Of a DNA stretch of 64,000 bases, positions 9,320 through 18,991 are shown piece after piece. The stretch comes from Ilyomonas sp963847085. Its GTDB lineage: Bacteria > Bacteroidota > Bacteroidia > Chitinophagales > Chitinophagaceae. The stretch lies in contig CAWJYO010000009.1 in the NCBI GenBank assembly GCA_963847085.1, positions 496,001 to 560,000 of the forward strand, in the 5' to 3' direction. The position numbers and the translations under genes were made by a program. The first letter of the stretch is position 1. Each line of letters starts with the position of its first letter. Below the pieces are notes generated by a model. It searched no databases and was not told where the DNA came from. It saw nothing but the letters and a program-made list of their open reading frames with translations.

Positions 9320-9553
9320 TTAGTTGGAAACCTGCGAATGCAACTCAGCATAGCGAACAATGTTTTCAATGGTAGTAGTTCGAGGCGAGAGTAGCGGCAT
9401 TTCATTTAGTTGTTGTTGCGCTTCGGTAAGCACTTCCAGTTTTTGCTTTAAAGCCCATTCCTTTTGTAAAGCTTGCTCTAATTGGGTTGATTGTTTAGAT
9501 TCCAGTTCGTTGTACATATAAGCCAATAAGTCCTCCGTTGTAAAATTTGGCAT
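9320..9553 (-). CDS. small hypothetical protein, anti-sigma-like N-terminus
   Basis: The start is placed at the ATG at 9553 (MPNFTTEDLLAYMYNELES), because the upstream in-frame extension is not conserved-looking. The 77-residue product is helical and charged, with a Gln-rich middle and no membrane segment. The opening resembles short Bacteroidota proteins that begin with a DLLxYMYNE helix, a pattern also seen at the N-terminus of some anti-sigma factors, but no zinc ligands or membrane helix follow. It lies 66 bases downstream of the ftsB-like gene on the same strand and may be cotranscribed with it. Function unknown. Confidence 0.6.
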   Translation of the reverse strand: MPNFTTEDLLAYMYNELESKQSTQLEQALQKEWALKQKLEVLTEAQQQLNEMPLLSPRTTTIENIVRYAELHSQVSN

Positions 9554-9619
9554 AGCAGAAGTATTTAAAAGAACATTATAGAAACGGATGATGTCAGAAC
9601 AGTTATTGTAAATCAATAC

Positions 9620-9937
9620 TTATTTTTTATCAGAGGCAGATTGTGGTGGCTCAACAATAAACACATCTTCGTTGTCGCGCTTCATTAAATAGTTTTCGCG
9701 AACAAACTTTTCAACCGCCGCCGGGTTGCTTTCTAAATTATTTAATTGCTGATTAGTGGTAGTAATTCTTTCTTCGTAGTATTTTTTCTTGCGCAGCAAC
9801 TCATTTAACTGGTGCTTTCTGTCTAACTGAACAAACAAATTATTATCATCAAAAAAAAGCAAGAGGGAAGCAAACACAGCCAACGCAATTACATACTTAT
9901 TGATAATGATTCGAATGGTTCGCTTTGCTTTATTCAT
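9620..9937 (-). CDS. FtsB/DivIC-family septum formation protein
   Basis: This short bitopic protein has a cytoplasmic basic N-terminus, one membrane helix (YVIALAVFASLLLFF) and a leucine-zipper-type coiled coil (LNELLRKKKYYEERITTTNQQLNNLE). It then shows the family-typical AVEKFVRENYLMKRDNEDVFIVE ending, in two parts around the coiled coil. FtsB/DivIC proteins act in the FtsQBL divisome subcomplex. The start at 9937 is chosen because the upstream in-frame ATG at 9964 lies inside the eno terminator hairpin. The 105-residue length is normal. Eno sits directly upstream, a neighbour arrangement frequent in bacteria. Confidence 0.85.
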   Translation of the reverse strand: MNKAKRTIRIIINKYVIALAVFASLLLFFDDNNLFVQLDRKHQLNELLRKKKYYEERITTTNQQLNNLESNPAAVEKFVRENYLMKRDNEDVFIVEPPQSASDKK

Positions 9938-9953
9938 AAATAATGATTTTAAA

Positions 9954-9992
9954 AATGCAGGCATCAGCCTTATTAAAACTGATGCCTGCATT
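9954..9992 (-). terminator. rho-independent terminator of eno
   Basis: The 14-base arms AATGCAGGCATCAG (9954-9967) and CTGATGCCTGCATT (9979-9992) form a perfect stem with an 11-base loop, 3 bases past the eno stop. On the minus strand a T run follows. The hairpin lies between eno and the ftsB-like gene, so readthrough into ftsB would be limited. Confidence 0.85.
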
Positions 9993-9995
9993 GTT

Positions 9996-11285
9996 TTATT
10001 TGCTCCGCGAATACAATTTTTTTCCGTTCGGATAAATGGCATTGCTGCCCAACGCTTCTTCAATGCGAATGAGCTGATTGTATTTTGCCAAACGGTCGGT
10101 ACGGCTGGCTGAACCGGTTTTGATCTGACCACAATTTAAAGCAACTGCCAGATCGGCAATGGTAGTATCTTCCGTTTCACCGCTGCGATGGCTCATAATG
10201 GTAGTATAGCCATGCGTTTGTGCCAACTGCACTGCATTGATAGTTTCTGTTATGGTTCCTATCTGGTTTACTTTTATCAAAATGCTGTTGGCAATGCCGT
10301 TATCAATGCCGCGCTGTAAAATTTTGGTATTGGTAACAAATAAATCATCACCTACCAACTGGCATTTATTGCCAAGGGCGTCGGTTAGTTTTTTCCAGCC
10401 ATCCCAGTCTTCTTCTGCCATGCCATCTTCAATGGAAACAATGGGATATTTGCTTACCCATTCCGTCCAGTAAGCCACCATTTCATCAGACGAGATTTGT
10501 TTTTGGCTGCTTTTATAGAACCTGTAGTTGCCATCTTTAAACATCTCGCTGCTGGCAGCATCCAGTGCAATGCCAATTTGTTCACCTACTTTATAACCCG
10601 CTGCTTCAATGGCCTGAATGACGGTTTCAATCGCATCTTCATTGCTCTGGAAATCGGGCGCAAAGCCGCCTTCATCGCCAACATTGGTGCTAAAGCCTTT
10701 CTTTTTTAAAACACTTTTCAACTGGTGAAAAGTTTCAACGCCCCAGCGCAAACCTTCGCTAAACGATGTAGCGCCAACCGGCACAATCATAAACTCCTGG
10801 AAGTCAATTTTGTTGTCGGCGTGAACACCGCCATTTAAAATATTCATCATTGGAATGGGAAGCACGGTTGCATTTACACCACCCAGATAACGGAATAAAG
10901 GCAGATTACTTTCTTCGGCAGCGGCTTTGGCAACCGCCATCGAAACGGCGAGCATCGCGTTCGCGCCAAGCTTGCTTTTGTTATCCGTTCCATCTAATTC
11001 AATCAATTTTTTATCAATGCCGGTCTGGTCGTTTACAGGATAGCCGGCAAGCCCATCGGCAATGGTATCGTTCACGTTGGCAACAGCTTTCAGCACGCCT
11101 TTGCCTCCATATACTTTTTTATCGTTATCACGAAGTTCAACCGCTTCATGAATGCCGGTTGATGCGCCGGAAGGCACCGCTGCGCGACCCAAAATGCCAT
11201 TGTCGGTTATTACATCAACTTCTACAGTTGGGTTGCCGCGACTATCTAAAATCTGGCGGGCATGAATGTCGGAAATGTAACTCAT
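9996..11285 (-). CDS. eno: enolase
   Basis: Enolase interconverts 2-phosphoglycerate and phosphoenolpyruvate in glycolysis, in the cytoplasm. The start at 11285 (MSYISDIHARQILDSRGNP) matches the family's usual N-terminus and gives 429 residues, the standard length. The much longer upstream extension is repeat-derived and discarded. Visible signatures include SGASTGIHEAVELRD, the metal-site region VSIEDGMAEEDWDGW and LVGDDLFVTN, and the C-terminal signature ILIKVNQIGTITET and SHRSGETEDTTIADL. The gene is followed by its own terminator and by an FtsB/DivIC-like gene. The leader of about 180 bases contains degenerate short repeats. Confidence 0.97.
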   Translation of the reverse strand: MSYISDIHARQILDSRGNPTVEVDVITDNGILGRAAVPSGASTGIHEAVELRDNDKKVYGGKGVLKAVANVNDTIADGLAGYPVNDQTGIDKKLIELDGTDNKSKLGANAMLAVSMAVAKAAAEESNLPLFRYLGGVNATVLPIPMMNILNGGVHADNKIDFQEFMIVPVGATSFSEGLRWGVETFHQLKSVLKKKGFSTNVGDEGGFAPDFQSNEDAIETVIQAIEAAGYKVGEQIGIALDAASSEMFKDGNYRFYKSSQKQISSDEMVAYWTEWVSKYPIVSIEDGMAEEDWDGWKKLTDALGNKCQLVGDDLFVTNTKILQRGIDNGIANSILIKVNQIGTITETINAVQLAQTHGYTTIMSHRSGETEDTTIADLAVALNCGQIKTGSASRTDRLAKYNQLIRIEEALGSNAIYPNGKKLYSRSK

Positions 11286-11335
11286 AAAAAGAGGAAATTT
11301 TATGAGCGCAAAGAAACAGATTCTTGCGAAAATGT

Positions 11336-11460
11336 AAGAGACAAGATTCTGGAAACAAAAAGCAGGATTCAAGATACAAGGAACAAGAATCAAGAGATAA
11401 GAGTCAGGAATCAAGGAACAGTTGATAAGAACTAAGAATACAAGATTCAAGATGAAGAAA
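11336..11460. repeat. degenerate CAAGAATCAAGA-type short repeats upstream of eno
   Basis: About 125 bases consist of loosely repeated 7-9-mers such as CAAGATTC, CAAGATAC, CAAGGAAC and CAAGAATC, with no coding character. A similar motif in the opposite orientation (CTTGAACCTTGCATCTTGC) occurs at about 54681-54700 upstream of cysK. Confidence 0.6.
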
Positions 11461-11485
11461 AATGGGCAAAAACAAACTTCCACTT

Positions 11486-12196
11486 TTATTTGCAGGATTG
11501 AGCCGGTATAAATTTGATGAACTTTTCAATTACAAAAAAGTCCCGCGTTGTCGTGTCATTTAAATAAGGGCGCAATTCAAAATGTCCGGCAACCTGTGCA
11601 TACAACGGTTCATTATTTGGCGCTGCTTTTTTGTAAGCTGATGTCATCATCATTGCACCGGGTGCAAGTGTGGCAGGATAATCTTTTTTCATGGTGCAGA
11701 TATGAATATTCATAGTGTTGTTTTTCATGCTATACATACCTTCCACCGGAATTTCCTTAACAGGTTTAAAAGGAATATTGTTTCTGTGCAGCAACGCCTT
11801 TTTTGAACCCGCTATTATCTCTTTTCCATCATTATCTAATGGTTCCAATGTTGCATGACTTATTATTTTAAATCGCTCTGCACTATCAACGCCATTCAAC
11901 TGTAAAAGACTATCCTGCATCACCCATCTTCCGGTTTCGTACAGGAAATTCCTGTCAAGATAATGCTGTTCCATAATAAAAGTGCTATCTGGTTTTAAAT
12001 ACAATTTGGTGGCAATTCCCGGACAGTCGGCACAAGGTAGGGTGGCATCAAAAACACCAATGATTTGCTTCAAATTATAGCCAGCAGGTTGTTTAGCAAT
12101 GGTACTGTCGGAAGACGTATTTTGTAAAGTAGAGGTAGAAATGTTGCTACAGGATGCAGCAAGGAAAATGCAGCAAAACCAAATGGTTGTTTTCAT
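11486..12196 (-). CDS. NlpE-like copper-homeostasis/adhesion lipoprotein
   Basis: This 236-residue lipoprotein starts at 12196. The signal sequence ends in LAASC, a good lipobox, so it should be lipid-anchored in the envelope. Residues about 40-140 match the NlpE N-terminal barrel: GVFDATLPCADCPGIATKLYL with the CxxC pair, followed by strands with GRWVMQDSLLQLNG. The second half (NIHICTMKKDYPATLAPGAMM and a meta-like region) is less familiar and may be a META or DUF-type barrel. NlpE family members sense envelope or copper stress or contribute to resistance; the role here is inferred. No metal transporter is adjacent. The next gene upstream is queE, on the same strand but with a gap of about 185 bases. 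Confidence 0.75.
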   Translation of the reverse strand: MKTTIWFCCIFLAASCSNISTSTLQNTSSDSTIAKQPAGYNLKQIIGVFDATLPCADCPGIATKLYLKPDSTFIMEQHYLDRNFLYETGRWVMQDSLLQLNGVDSAERFKIISHATLEPLDNDGKEIIAGSKKALLHRNNIPFKPVKEIPVEGMYSMKNNTMNIHICTMKKDYPATLAPGAMMMTSAYKKAAPNNEPLYAQVAGHFELRPYLNDTTTRDFFVIEKFIKFIPAQSCK

Positions 12197-12447
12197 GCAA
12201 ATATTTTTGTTTGCATCAAACAAAGCAATTACTATGCACAAAGCTTATGGCTTTTGGTTTTGCCTAAATTTGTAGATATAAAATACAGATTGTAACAATT
12301 AGTTTGGCTTGTGATACGTCTTTCAGTCAGGTTAATCACTTCTTCCCTGCTCAAAGCTCACGGCTCATAGCTCGCAACTATTACGGCACATTGATGTACT
12401 TATGAATTTGCAGGCTTAACTGCCATTGCGGATTGGCTTTGATATAG

Positions 12448-12993
12448 TCAACGATGATGTGGCGTTACTTCACCTGCTTTTGACCATTCCGGTTGAAGAT
12501 ATAATTTACAATATGAAGGAGTTTGTGCTGCATAGCGCTCTGCCCAAATAAAGTCGTGTTTGTTATAAATCACCACTTTTAATTCAGCCGCTTTTTGCAA
12601 TACTTCCGGCAAAGGAGCTTTGAATTTTTTGGGTGATAAACAAATCCAATCCCATGCACCACTTAACGGGCTGGAGCCAGAAGTTTCGATATGCGTTTTG
12701 AAACCGGCATGATGAAGCTGAAGTGTCAGTTCATGTAAGTTATGAAGCAAAGGCTCGCCACCTGTAATCACTGCTATTCTACTTTCATGTTCTAAAGCCT
12801 TTTCTATAATGTTTTCGACAGATAATCTGGGATGATAGTTAGCATCCCAGCTTTCTTTTACATCGCACCAAAAACAACCTACATCACAGCCGCCAAGCCG
12901 GATGAAATAAGCTGCTTTTCCCGCATGAAAACCTTCACCCTGTAAAGTGTAGAAAGCTTCCATTACCGGCAATGTTTGTTGAGTAAGAACCAT
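12448..12993 (-). CDS. queE: 7-carboxy-7-deazaguanine synthase, radical SAM (C-terminus frame-shifted)
   Basis: QueE converts 6-carboxytetrahydropterin to 7-carboxy-7-deazaguanine in queuosine biosynthesis. Visible are the substrate region PVMEAFYTLQGEGFHAGKAA, the cluster motif GGCDVGCFWCD (C-x3-C-x2-C) and the SAM-binding TGGEPLLH. The family usually ends with a VTPxIVDYIKANPxW-type tail. Here the frame breaks after VTP near 12462, and the tail (VDYIKANPQWQLSLQIHKYINVP) continues in another frame to a stop at 12381. A single-base indel explains this, so the true gene probably spans 12381-12993 at about 204 residues. No other queuosine gene is in the window. Confidence 0.85.
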   Translation of the reverse strand: MVLTQQTLPVMEAFYTLQGEGFHAGKAAYFIRLGGCDVGCFWCDVKESWDANYHPRLSVENIIEKALEHESRIAVITGGEPLLHNLHELTLQLHHAGFKTHIETSGSSPLSGAWDWICLSPKKFKAPLPEVLQKAAELKVVIYNKHDFIWAERYAAQTPSYCKLYLQPEWSKAGEVTPHHR

Positions 12994-13123
12994 CGTGCAA
13001 AGGTAGAATATGATTTTAGATTTATGACTTAGGATTTATGATTTGCAATCGCTAAAAACCGCACCAATAAAGGCTTTGCCTTATAGTTATGTAAAGCTTA
13101 CCCAATAGAAGATAGCGATGCGT

Positions 13124-14008
13124 TTATCCCTGTTGATGACGTAGTTCATAAGCGCGCATTGTGTTTTTTAACAAGCCTGCAATGGTCATCAAACCTACGC
13201 CGCCGGGCACAGGAGTAATATAAGACGTTTTTGGCGCCACTTCATCAAACGCTACATCGCCTCTTAAGCGAAAGCCACTTTTGGTAGTGGCATCCGGTAC
13301 GCGCGTAATCCCCACATCAATTACTACAGCGCCTTCTTTTACCATCTCTTTTTTTACAAAGCCGGGCTTGCCAAGTGCCGCCACCAGAATATCGGCGCTG
13401 CTACAAATTTCCTGTAAGTTGGTTGTGTGCGAATGGCAAAGCGTAACGGTGCAATTACCATACGCCGTGTTGTTGCTTAATAAAATACTCATCGGTCTGC
13501 CAACAATGTTGCTTCTTCCTACTACAACAGCCTGTTTGCCTTTGGTATTGATGTTATAATGTTCGAGTAAAAGCATAATTCCGTAAGGCGTTGCAGGGAT
13601 GAATGTTGGCAATCCCTGCACCAGCTTACCGGCATTGAGAGGATGAAAACCATCTACATCTTTAGAGGGATGCACTGCCTCGATAATAATTTGCTCGTTG
13701 ATATGTTTGGGAAGCGGAAGCTGCACCAAAATGCCGTCAATAGAATTGTTTTCGTTTAATTTAAAGATTTCATTCAGCAACTGGTGTTGTGAAACGGTTT
13801 CTTCCAAACGAATGAGGGAAGAATGAAAACCAATTTCAGCACAGTTTTTTACTTTGCTGGCTACATAAGTTTCACTTGCACCATTGTTTCCCACTAAAAT
13901 GGCAGCAAGATGCGGAGGTCGGTTCACCGATAATTTATCATCATTCACTTCTTTTTTCAGTTGTTCCTTAAAAAAAAGGGAAGCGGATTTGCCATCTAAT
14001 AATTGCAT
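13124..14008 (-). CDS. folD: bifunctional methylenetetrahydrofolate dehydrogenase/cyclohydrolase
   Basis: FolD interconverts 5,10-methylene-, methenyl- and 10-formyl-tetrahydrofolate with NADP in the cytoplasm, feeding purine and formyl-methionine synthesis. The 294-residue length is normal. The catalytic Tyr-Lys pair is present (ETYVASKVKNC), as are the signatures ILVQLPLPKHI, PSKDVDGFHPLN, the Rossmann region VVVGRSNIVGRP and the C-terminal PVPGGVGLMTIAGLL. It appears monocistronic, with 130 bases to queE, and is divergent from the susC operon. Confidence 0.97.
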   Translation of the reverse strand: MQLLDGKSASLFFKEQLKKEVNDDKLSVNRPPHLAAILVGNNGASETYVASKVKNCAEIGFHSSLIRLEETVSQHQLLNEIFKLNENNSIDGILVQLPLPKHINEQIIIEAVHPSKDVDGFHPLNAGKLVQGLPTFIPATPYGIMLLLEHYNINTKGKQAVVVGRSNIVGRPMSILLSNNTAYGNCTVTLCHSHTTNLQEICSSADILVAALGKPGFVKKEMVKEGAVVIDVGITRVPDATTKSGFRLRGDVAFDEVAPKTSYITPVPGGVGLMTIAGLLKNTMRAYELRHQQG

Positions 14009-14187
14009 AAATCTGTATTTTTTTTGCCCTTTTATTGATTATGAGCTTTCTATAAAGCAGGAAAAATTAATTTGAAAAATGAATGCAGCAAAATTCTTTA
14101 AGAGAGTGTCAAAATAAGAATATTGAAAAGCATTTAACGTTTTATTGTTTTATCCATTATTTTTACCGCGATTACTAAAATTCAGTT

Positions 14188-17100
14188 ATGCACATGAGAA
14201 AAATTCTAACACTTTTAACAGTGTTCATGTTGGGCATTTTTACCGCCCATGCACAATCACGAACCATTACGGGAAGAGTAACTGACAACCAAGGGCAGCC
14301 GATTGACGGTGCTTCTGTTGTAGTAAAAGGAACTTCGAGAGGCACTACTTCTAATGCCACAGGAGCTTTTACAATTACGGCAAACACAGGTGAAACCTTA
14401 ACTTTTTCTGCACTTAATTATGGTTCTATTGACATTGCCATTAAAAACCAAAGTTCGGTAAATGCAACTTTAAGCGGGAACATTGGCAACTTATCAGAAG
14501 TGGTGGTAACAACAGCTTTGGGGGTGCAAAGGCAAGCCAGGTCGTTAGGCTATTCTACCACTAAAATTAGTGGCGACAATATTAGTGAAGCTAAAGTAAC
14601 CAATATTGCCAATGGTCTTGCAGCAAAAGTGTCTGGCTTACAAATTAATTTAGTGAACAATGGTGTTAAACCTGATGTACGCATTACACTTAGAGGCAAC
14701 CGTTCTATATTAGGTAATAACCAGGCATTGCTTGTGGTTGATGATGTTCAATTGCCCATCAGTTATTTAAATTCCATCAATCCAAACGATGTGGAAAGCT
14801 CCACCATTTTAAAAGGAGCTTCTGCGTCAGCTTTATACGGTTCTGCAGCTTCTAATGGCGTAATTATTATTACTACAAAAAAGGGCAAAACGGGAAAACC
14901 ACAGGTTAAACTGAGCAGCACTGAAACATGGGAGTCAATTGCTTATACTCCAAAATTCAATAATGAGTTCGGGCAGTATGGCGGCGAGTTTCCAGCTACT
15001 TCTTATGCAGGAACTGTAGTGTTTCCTAACGAACCTTACCTTACTTATGTTCCTTACGAAAATCAAAACTACGGACCTCGTTTTAATGGGCAACGCGTAC
15101 CTCTTGGTGCACCCATCAGAATCTATAATGCAGATGGAACATACACTATTAAACAGGACTCTGCCATTTATTCGGCAAAACCAAATGCAAAGAAAGATTT
15201 CTTTAATACAGGTTTAAGTGCAATCAACGACATTTCGTATTCTGCCGGTGATGACAAAAGCAAGTTCTTTTTGTCTTTTGAAGATGTAAACACAACGGGC
15301 GTGGTACCCAAAGATAAAAATCACAGAAATACCATTCGGTTAAATGGTTCGCGCACCAGTGGTATCTTCAGAGCTGACTATAATGTAGGATACACGTTGA
15401 CCCATACTAACACCACACCGGGTTCAGGAGTACCCTTCACATATGGTTCCTCCGGTCTTGCAGGCGGTTATGCCGGCGGCGGTTCTTATTTTCAAAATCG
15501 TCCCCTATACTGGACTATTATTAACTCACCAGCCGATGTAGATTTACGGAATTATAAAAACTGGCAAACTAATCCGTTTGCTACTCCTGATGGCTATTTT
15601 AATGCTTATTATGGTAATCCCTGGTGGCAAATTGACCAAACAAGATTGGACGAAAAAAGCAGCGATCTAATAGCAAACATTGCTTTGGATTTAAAACCTG
15701 CCAAATGGGTTGACTTACTATACCGTGCCGGAATTGGACGAAACGATTACAGCAATAAATATACGCAAGCCGGCTATACATTTGCTCCCTGGGCAATTGC
15801 CGATACCTTAGGTTCAGGTAATATTCCATCCAGTACAAAAGCTGTATCTCCGTCTGAAGGGGATGCTCTTAGCTATAACCAAAGACTTACCAGTGATTTT
15901 TTAGCTTCTTTTCATGCAGTGGTGAAAGATTTTGATTTCAGGTTTATTGCAGGCTCACAGTTAATTGATAACCGCTTGCGCCTGATAAACGCTTCAGCAA
16001 GCACCCTCGTAATCCCTAATTTTTATAATATTAGTAATGGTTTGGGTGTTCCGGTAGTGGGTGAATTTCTGCAAAATTCAAGAGTACTTGGTGTGTTTGG
16101 CGATTTAACTGCCGGCTATAAAAACTTTCTCTTTGTTCATGGTTCTTTGAGAAACGACTGGACATCATTGTTATCAAAAGCAAACAGGTCTTATTTATAT
16201 CCTTCTATTGACGGTTCTTTTGTATTCACCGATGCAATAAGCGGATTGAAAAATAATAATATTTTGTCTTTTGGAAAGCTGACAGCTTCCTGGAGCAAAA
16301 CGGCACAGGTAAGCATTAACCCTTATTCACTACAAAATGTATTCAATTCAGGCGCTGGCTTTCCTTATGGAAACGTTGCAGGTTACACAGTATCGCCCAG
16401 CTTCGCCAACCCCGACATTAAACCAGAGTTTAGCACCGACGAAGAAATTGGTTTGGAATTGCAGTTTCTTAGGAATCGCTTAGGTCTTAAAGCCGCCGCC
16501 TATCATACCACAACAAACAATCAAACGATTCCTATCGGTATATCTCCAACAACGGGCTTTACACAGGCTTACGTAAACTCTGGTGTGATGACGAATAAAG
16601 GTATAGAGTTGGATGTAAGGGCAACGGTATTGCAAACACAGGATTTTCATTGGGAAGTAACCGCCAATTATTCTTACAATAAAAACAATGTAGAATCGCT
16701 GGGTTATGGCTTAACCAATGTGTTTGTTGGCGGCAATTCATTTGCACAAATCGGTAGCCCATATCCAATCATAAAAACAAGCGATTGGCAACGCGATCCT
16801 CAGGGGCATATCGTTGTTGATCCCAATACCGGAAATCCAATACTTGACCCAAATCAAAAATCGTTTGGAACCACAAATCCACCCACCAAAATTGGTTTAA
16901 CCACTTCTGTTAGTTATAAAGGGTTTACTTTGAATGCTGTAGCCGACGGAAGATTTGGAGCCGTTATTTATAATAGCATAGGCTCCGACCTGGATTTTAC
17001 AGGTGTGTCTTACTACTCCACTTCTTCAGGCCGCCAGCCTTTTGTTGTTCCAAATTCAGTGATTAATACAGGCAATGGAAAATATGTTGCCAATACAAAC

Positions 17101-17427
17101 ATCAGCACACAGTATGGCAATAATGAATTTTGGGCGAATGTTTGGAATACTGCTGGTAGCAATTATGTAACCAGTGCCGATTTCTGGAAATTAAGAGAAG
17201 TGTCTTTAACCTACACATTTCCTAAAAACATCATTCAGCATTTAAAGGTAGTTAACGATGTAAGCCTTTCCGTCATTGGAAGGAACCTCGTAACAATAAG
17301 AGCGAAAGACAATATATGGTCTGACCCTGAGTTTAGTAATACAATTGGTAATGGCATTGGTACGACTGATATTAACCAATTACCTCCTACAAAATTTTAT
17401 GGTGTTAACTTATCGATTGTATTCTAA
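14188..17427 (+). CDS. SusC/RagA-type TonB-linked outer-membrane transporter
   Basis: This 1079-residue SusC-family protein imports oligomeric nutrients across the outer membrane with a SusD partner, powered by TonB. It begins with a signal peptide (KILTLLTVFMLGIFTAHAQ). A carboxypeptidase-regulatory-like domain follows (ITGRVTDNQGQPIDGASVVV), then the TonB-box-like EVVVTTALG and the plug domain (VRITLRGNRSILGNNQALLVVDD, ASALYGSAASNGVIIITTKKG). The barrel ends in an aromatic C-terminal strand (FYGVNLSIVF). ATGs at 14188 and 14194 are both plausible. SusD and a DUF1735 lipoprotein follow within 60 bases each. No glycoside hydrolase or sensor is adjacent, so the substrate cannot be predicted. 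Confidence 0.95.
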   Translation: MHMRKILTLLTVFMLGIFTAHAQSRTITGRVTDNQGQPIDGASVVVKGTSRGTTSNATGAFTITANTGETLTFSALNYGSIDIAIKNQSSVNATLSGNIGNLSEVVVTTALGVQRQARSLGYSTTKISGDNISEAKVTNIANGLAAKVSGLQINLVNNGVKPDVRITLRGNRSILGNNQALLVVDDVQLPISYLNSINPNDVESSTILKGASASALYGSAASNGVIIITTKKGKTGKPQVKLSSTETWESIAYTPKFNNEFGQYGGEFPATSYAGTVVFPNEPYLTYVPYENQNYGPRFNGQRVPLGAPIRIYNADGTYTIKQDSAIYSAKPNAKKDFFNTGLSAINDISYSAGDDKSKFFLSFEDVNTTGVVPKDKNHRNTIRLNGSRTSGIFRADYNVGYTLTHTNTTPGSGVPFTYGSSGLAGGYAGGGSYFQNRPLYWTIINSPADVDLRNYKNWQTNPFATPDGYFNAYYGNPWWQIDQTRLDEKSSDLIANIALDLKPAKWVDLLYRAGIGRNDYSNKYTQAGYTFAPWAIADTLGSGNIPSSTKAVSPSEGDALSYNQRLTSDFLASFHAVVKDFDFRFIAGSQLIDNRLRLINASASTLVIPNFYNISNGLGVPVVGEFLQNSRVLGVFGDLTAGYKNFLFVHGSLRNDWTSLLSKANRSYLYPSIDGSFVFTDAISGLKNNNILSFGKLTASWSKTAQVSINPYSLQNVFNSGAGFPYGNVAGYTVSPSFANPDIKPEFSTDEEIGLELQFLRNRLGLKAAAYHTTTNNQTIPIGISPTTGFTQAYVNSGVMTNKGIELDVRATVLQTQDFHWEVTANYSYNKNNVESLGYGLTNVFVGGNSFAQIGSPYPIIKTSDWQRDPQGHIVVDPNTGNPILDPNQKSFGTTNPPTKIGLTTSVSYKGFTLNAVADGRFGAVIYNSIGSDLDFTGVSYYSTSSGRQPFVVPNSVINTGNGKYVANTNISTQYGNNEFWANVWNTAGSNYVTSADFWKLREVSLTYTFPKNIIQHLKVVNDVSLSVIGRNLVTIRAKDNIWSDPEFSNTIGNGIGTTDINQLPPTKFYGVNLSIVF

Positions 17428-17455
17428 TGTTATCACCATTTAAAAATTATTCAAA

Positions 17456-18937
17456 ATGAAGAAACAAATTATAGGTTATTTTTTAATTGTGTCTTTAATG
17501 GTATGTGCAGGATGTTCAAAAAACTTTCTTGACATCAATACCAATCCCAATTCGGCTACCAATACGACCCCCGAATTGGTACTGCCCAATGCGCTAAAAG
17601 TAACAGCAGGTTATGAATTGGTAGGTTATACTTGGTTATGCGGATGGATGGATTATTGGGCTCCAAGCGGAAGTTATGCAACCAGTGCAACTGATGTGGC
17701 TTCTTACAATCAAACCAATGATACGTATAGTGGAAGCTGGGGTTATTATTATCACAATCTTGAAGATTATGATTATGTAGAACAGCAGTCGGCCGCGCAA
17801 AACAAACCGTTTTATGAAGCAGCAGCAAAAATCATGAAGACCTTTGTTTTTCAACGTTTGGTTGATCAATACGGTAATGTTCCCTATAGCCAGGCTTTGC
17901 AAGGTACGAAAGCCATTTTACCAAAATATGACAGTGGCCAAGTGATTTATGAAGCCATTACCAATCAACTAGATACAGCTGTGGCACTGTTACAAAATCC
18001 CAACGCTGCCGGTGTAGCCACCAGTGATATTCTTTTCGGAGGATCAGCCAGCCAATGGATAGCGTTTGCCAATTCTTTAAGATTAAGAATATTGATGCGC
18101 CAAAGCCAGATGAGCGGCAGAGATTCTTATATAAAAGCCGAGATTGGAAAAATTACAGCAAACAATGGAGGTTTTTTAACTACCGATGCTGGCGTAAATC
18201 CTGGTTATATTGCCTCTGCAGGCAAACAGAGTCCGACCTATGGCTATTTTGTATTGCCAAATGGTCAGTCAACAAGTGGAGGACAAGCCGATTATTGGAG
18301 AGCCAACCAATACTCAATTGACTTCTTAACCAATCATAACGACCCACGTCTTAACAGAATTTATGCGCCGGTAAGCGGATCAGAGTATAAGGGAAATGTA
18401 TTGGGATCTACAACCAATATTCCTGGCAACGGTTCTTCTTCTTTTGGGCCTGGTATTTTACAATCACAAAGTCAATCTGCCATTATCTTTACAGCAGCAG
18501 AAAGTTATTTCCTGCAGGCAGAAGCCAACCTGCGGGGCTATTTTAGTGCTCCATCTGTTGATATTGCCGATTTTAATAAAGGCGTACAGGCTTCTTTTAC
18601 TTACTTAGGTGCCGGGGATGCTACTGCCTATGTTAGCCAACCAGGTGATAAGCAGGCGAACCTTTCCGCTTGTACTACTTTCGCTGAACAGTTGGCTTGT
18701 ATTATCCGGCAAAAATGGGTGGCTATGAACTCAATTACTCCCTTTGAAGCATGGAGTGATTACAGGCGTTTGGGATTACCGTCTGATCTTCTTTTGTCGG
18801 TATCATCTTACAGACTTGTACCTAACATTCCGATTCGTACATTGTACCCAACAATTGAATATACAACCAATGGCGCAAATGTGGGAGCGCAAGGTACCAT
18901 TAACCCACATACTTCTAAAATATTCTGGATGCCATAA
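17456..18937 (+). CDS. SusD/RagB-type surface nutrient-binding lipoprotein
   Basis: SusD-family proteins form the lid over the SusC barrel and capture substrate at the surface. The signal peptide ends in VCAGCSKNFLDINTNPN, the usual SusD lipobox and conserved region. TPR-like helices follow (YEAAAKIMKTFVFQRLVDQYGNVPY), and the family's C-terminal region appears with EAWSDYRRLGLP. At 493 residues it resembles the SusD-like_2 subgroup. It lies 28 bases after susC and 54 before the DUF1735 gene, so one transcript is likely. Substrate unknown. Confidence 0.93.
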   Translation: MKKQIIGYFLIVSLMVCAGCSKNFLDINTNPNSATNTTPELVLPNALKVTAGYELVGYTWLCGWMDYWAPSGSYATSATDVASYNQTNDTYSGSWGYYYHNLEDYDYVEQQSAAQNKPFYEAAAKIMKTFVFQRLVDQYGNVPYSQALQGTKAILPKYDSGQVIYEAITNQLDTAVALLQNPNAAGVATSDILFGGSASQWIAFANSLRLRILMRQSQMSGRDSYIKAEIGKITANNGGFLTTDAGVNPGYIASAGKQSPTYGYFVLPNGQSTSGGQADYWRANQYSIDFLTNHNDPRLNRIYAPVSGSEYKGNVLGSTTNIPGNGSSSFGPGILQSQSQSAIIFTAAESYFLQAEANLRGYFSAPSVDIADFNKGVQASFTYLGAGDATAYVSQPGDKQANLSACTTFAEQLACIIRQKWVAMNSITPFEAWSDYRRLGLPSDLLLSVSSYRLVPNIPIRTLYPTIEYTTNGANVGAQGTINPHTSKIFWMP

Positions 18938-18991
18938 CAAACAACTCAGTAGTAAAAAAGTTTTTGTTGAGCAGTTACTAAACAAATCGAA

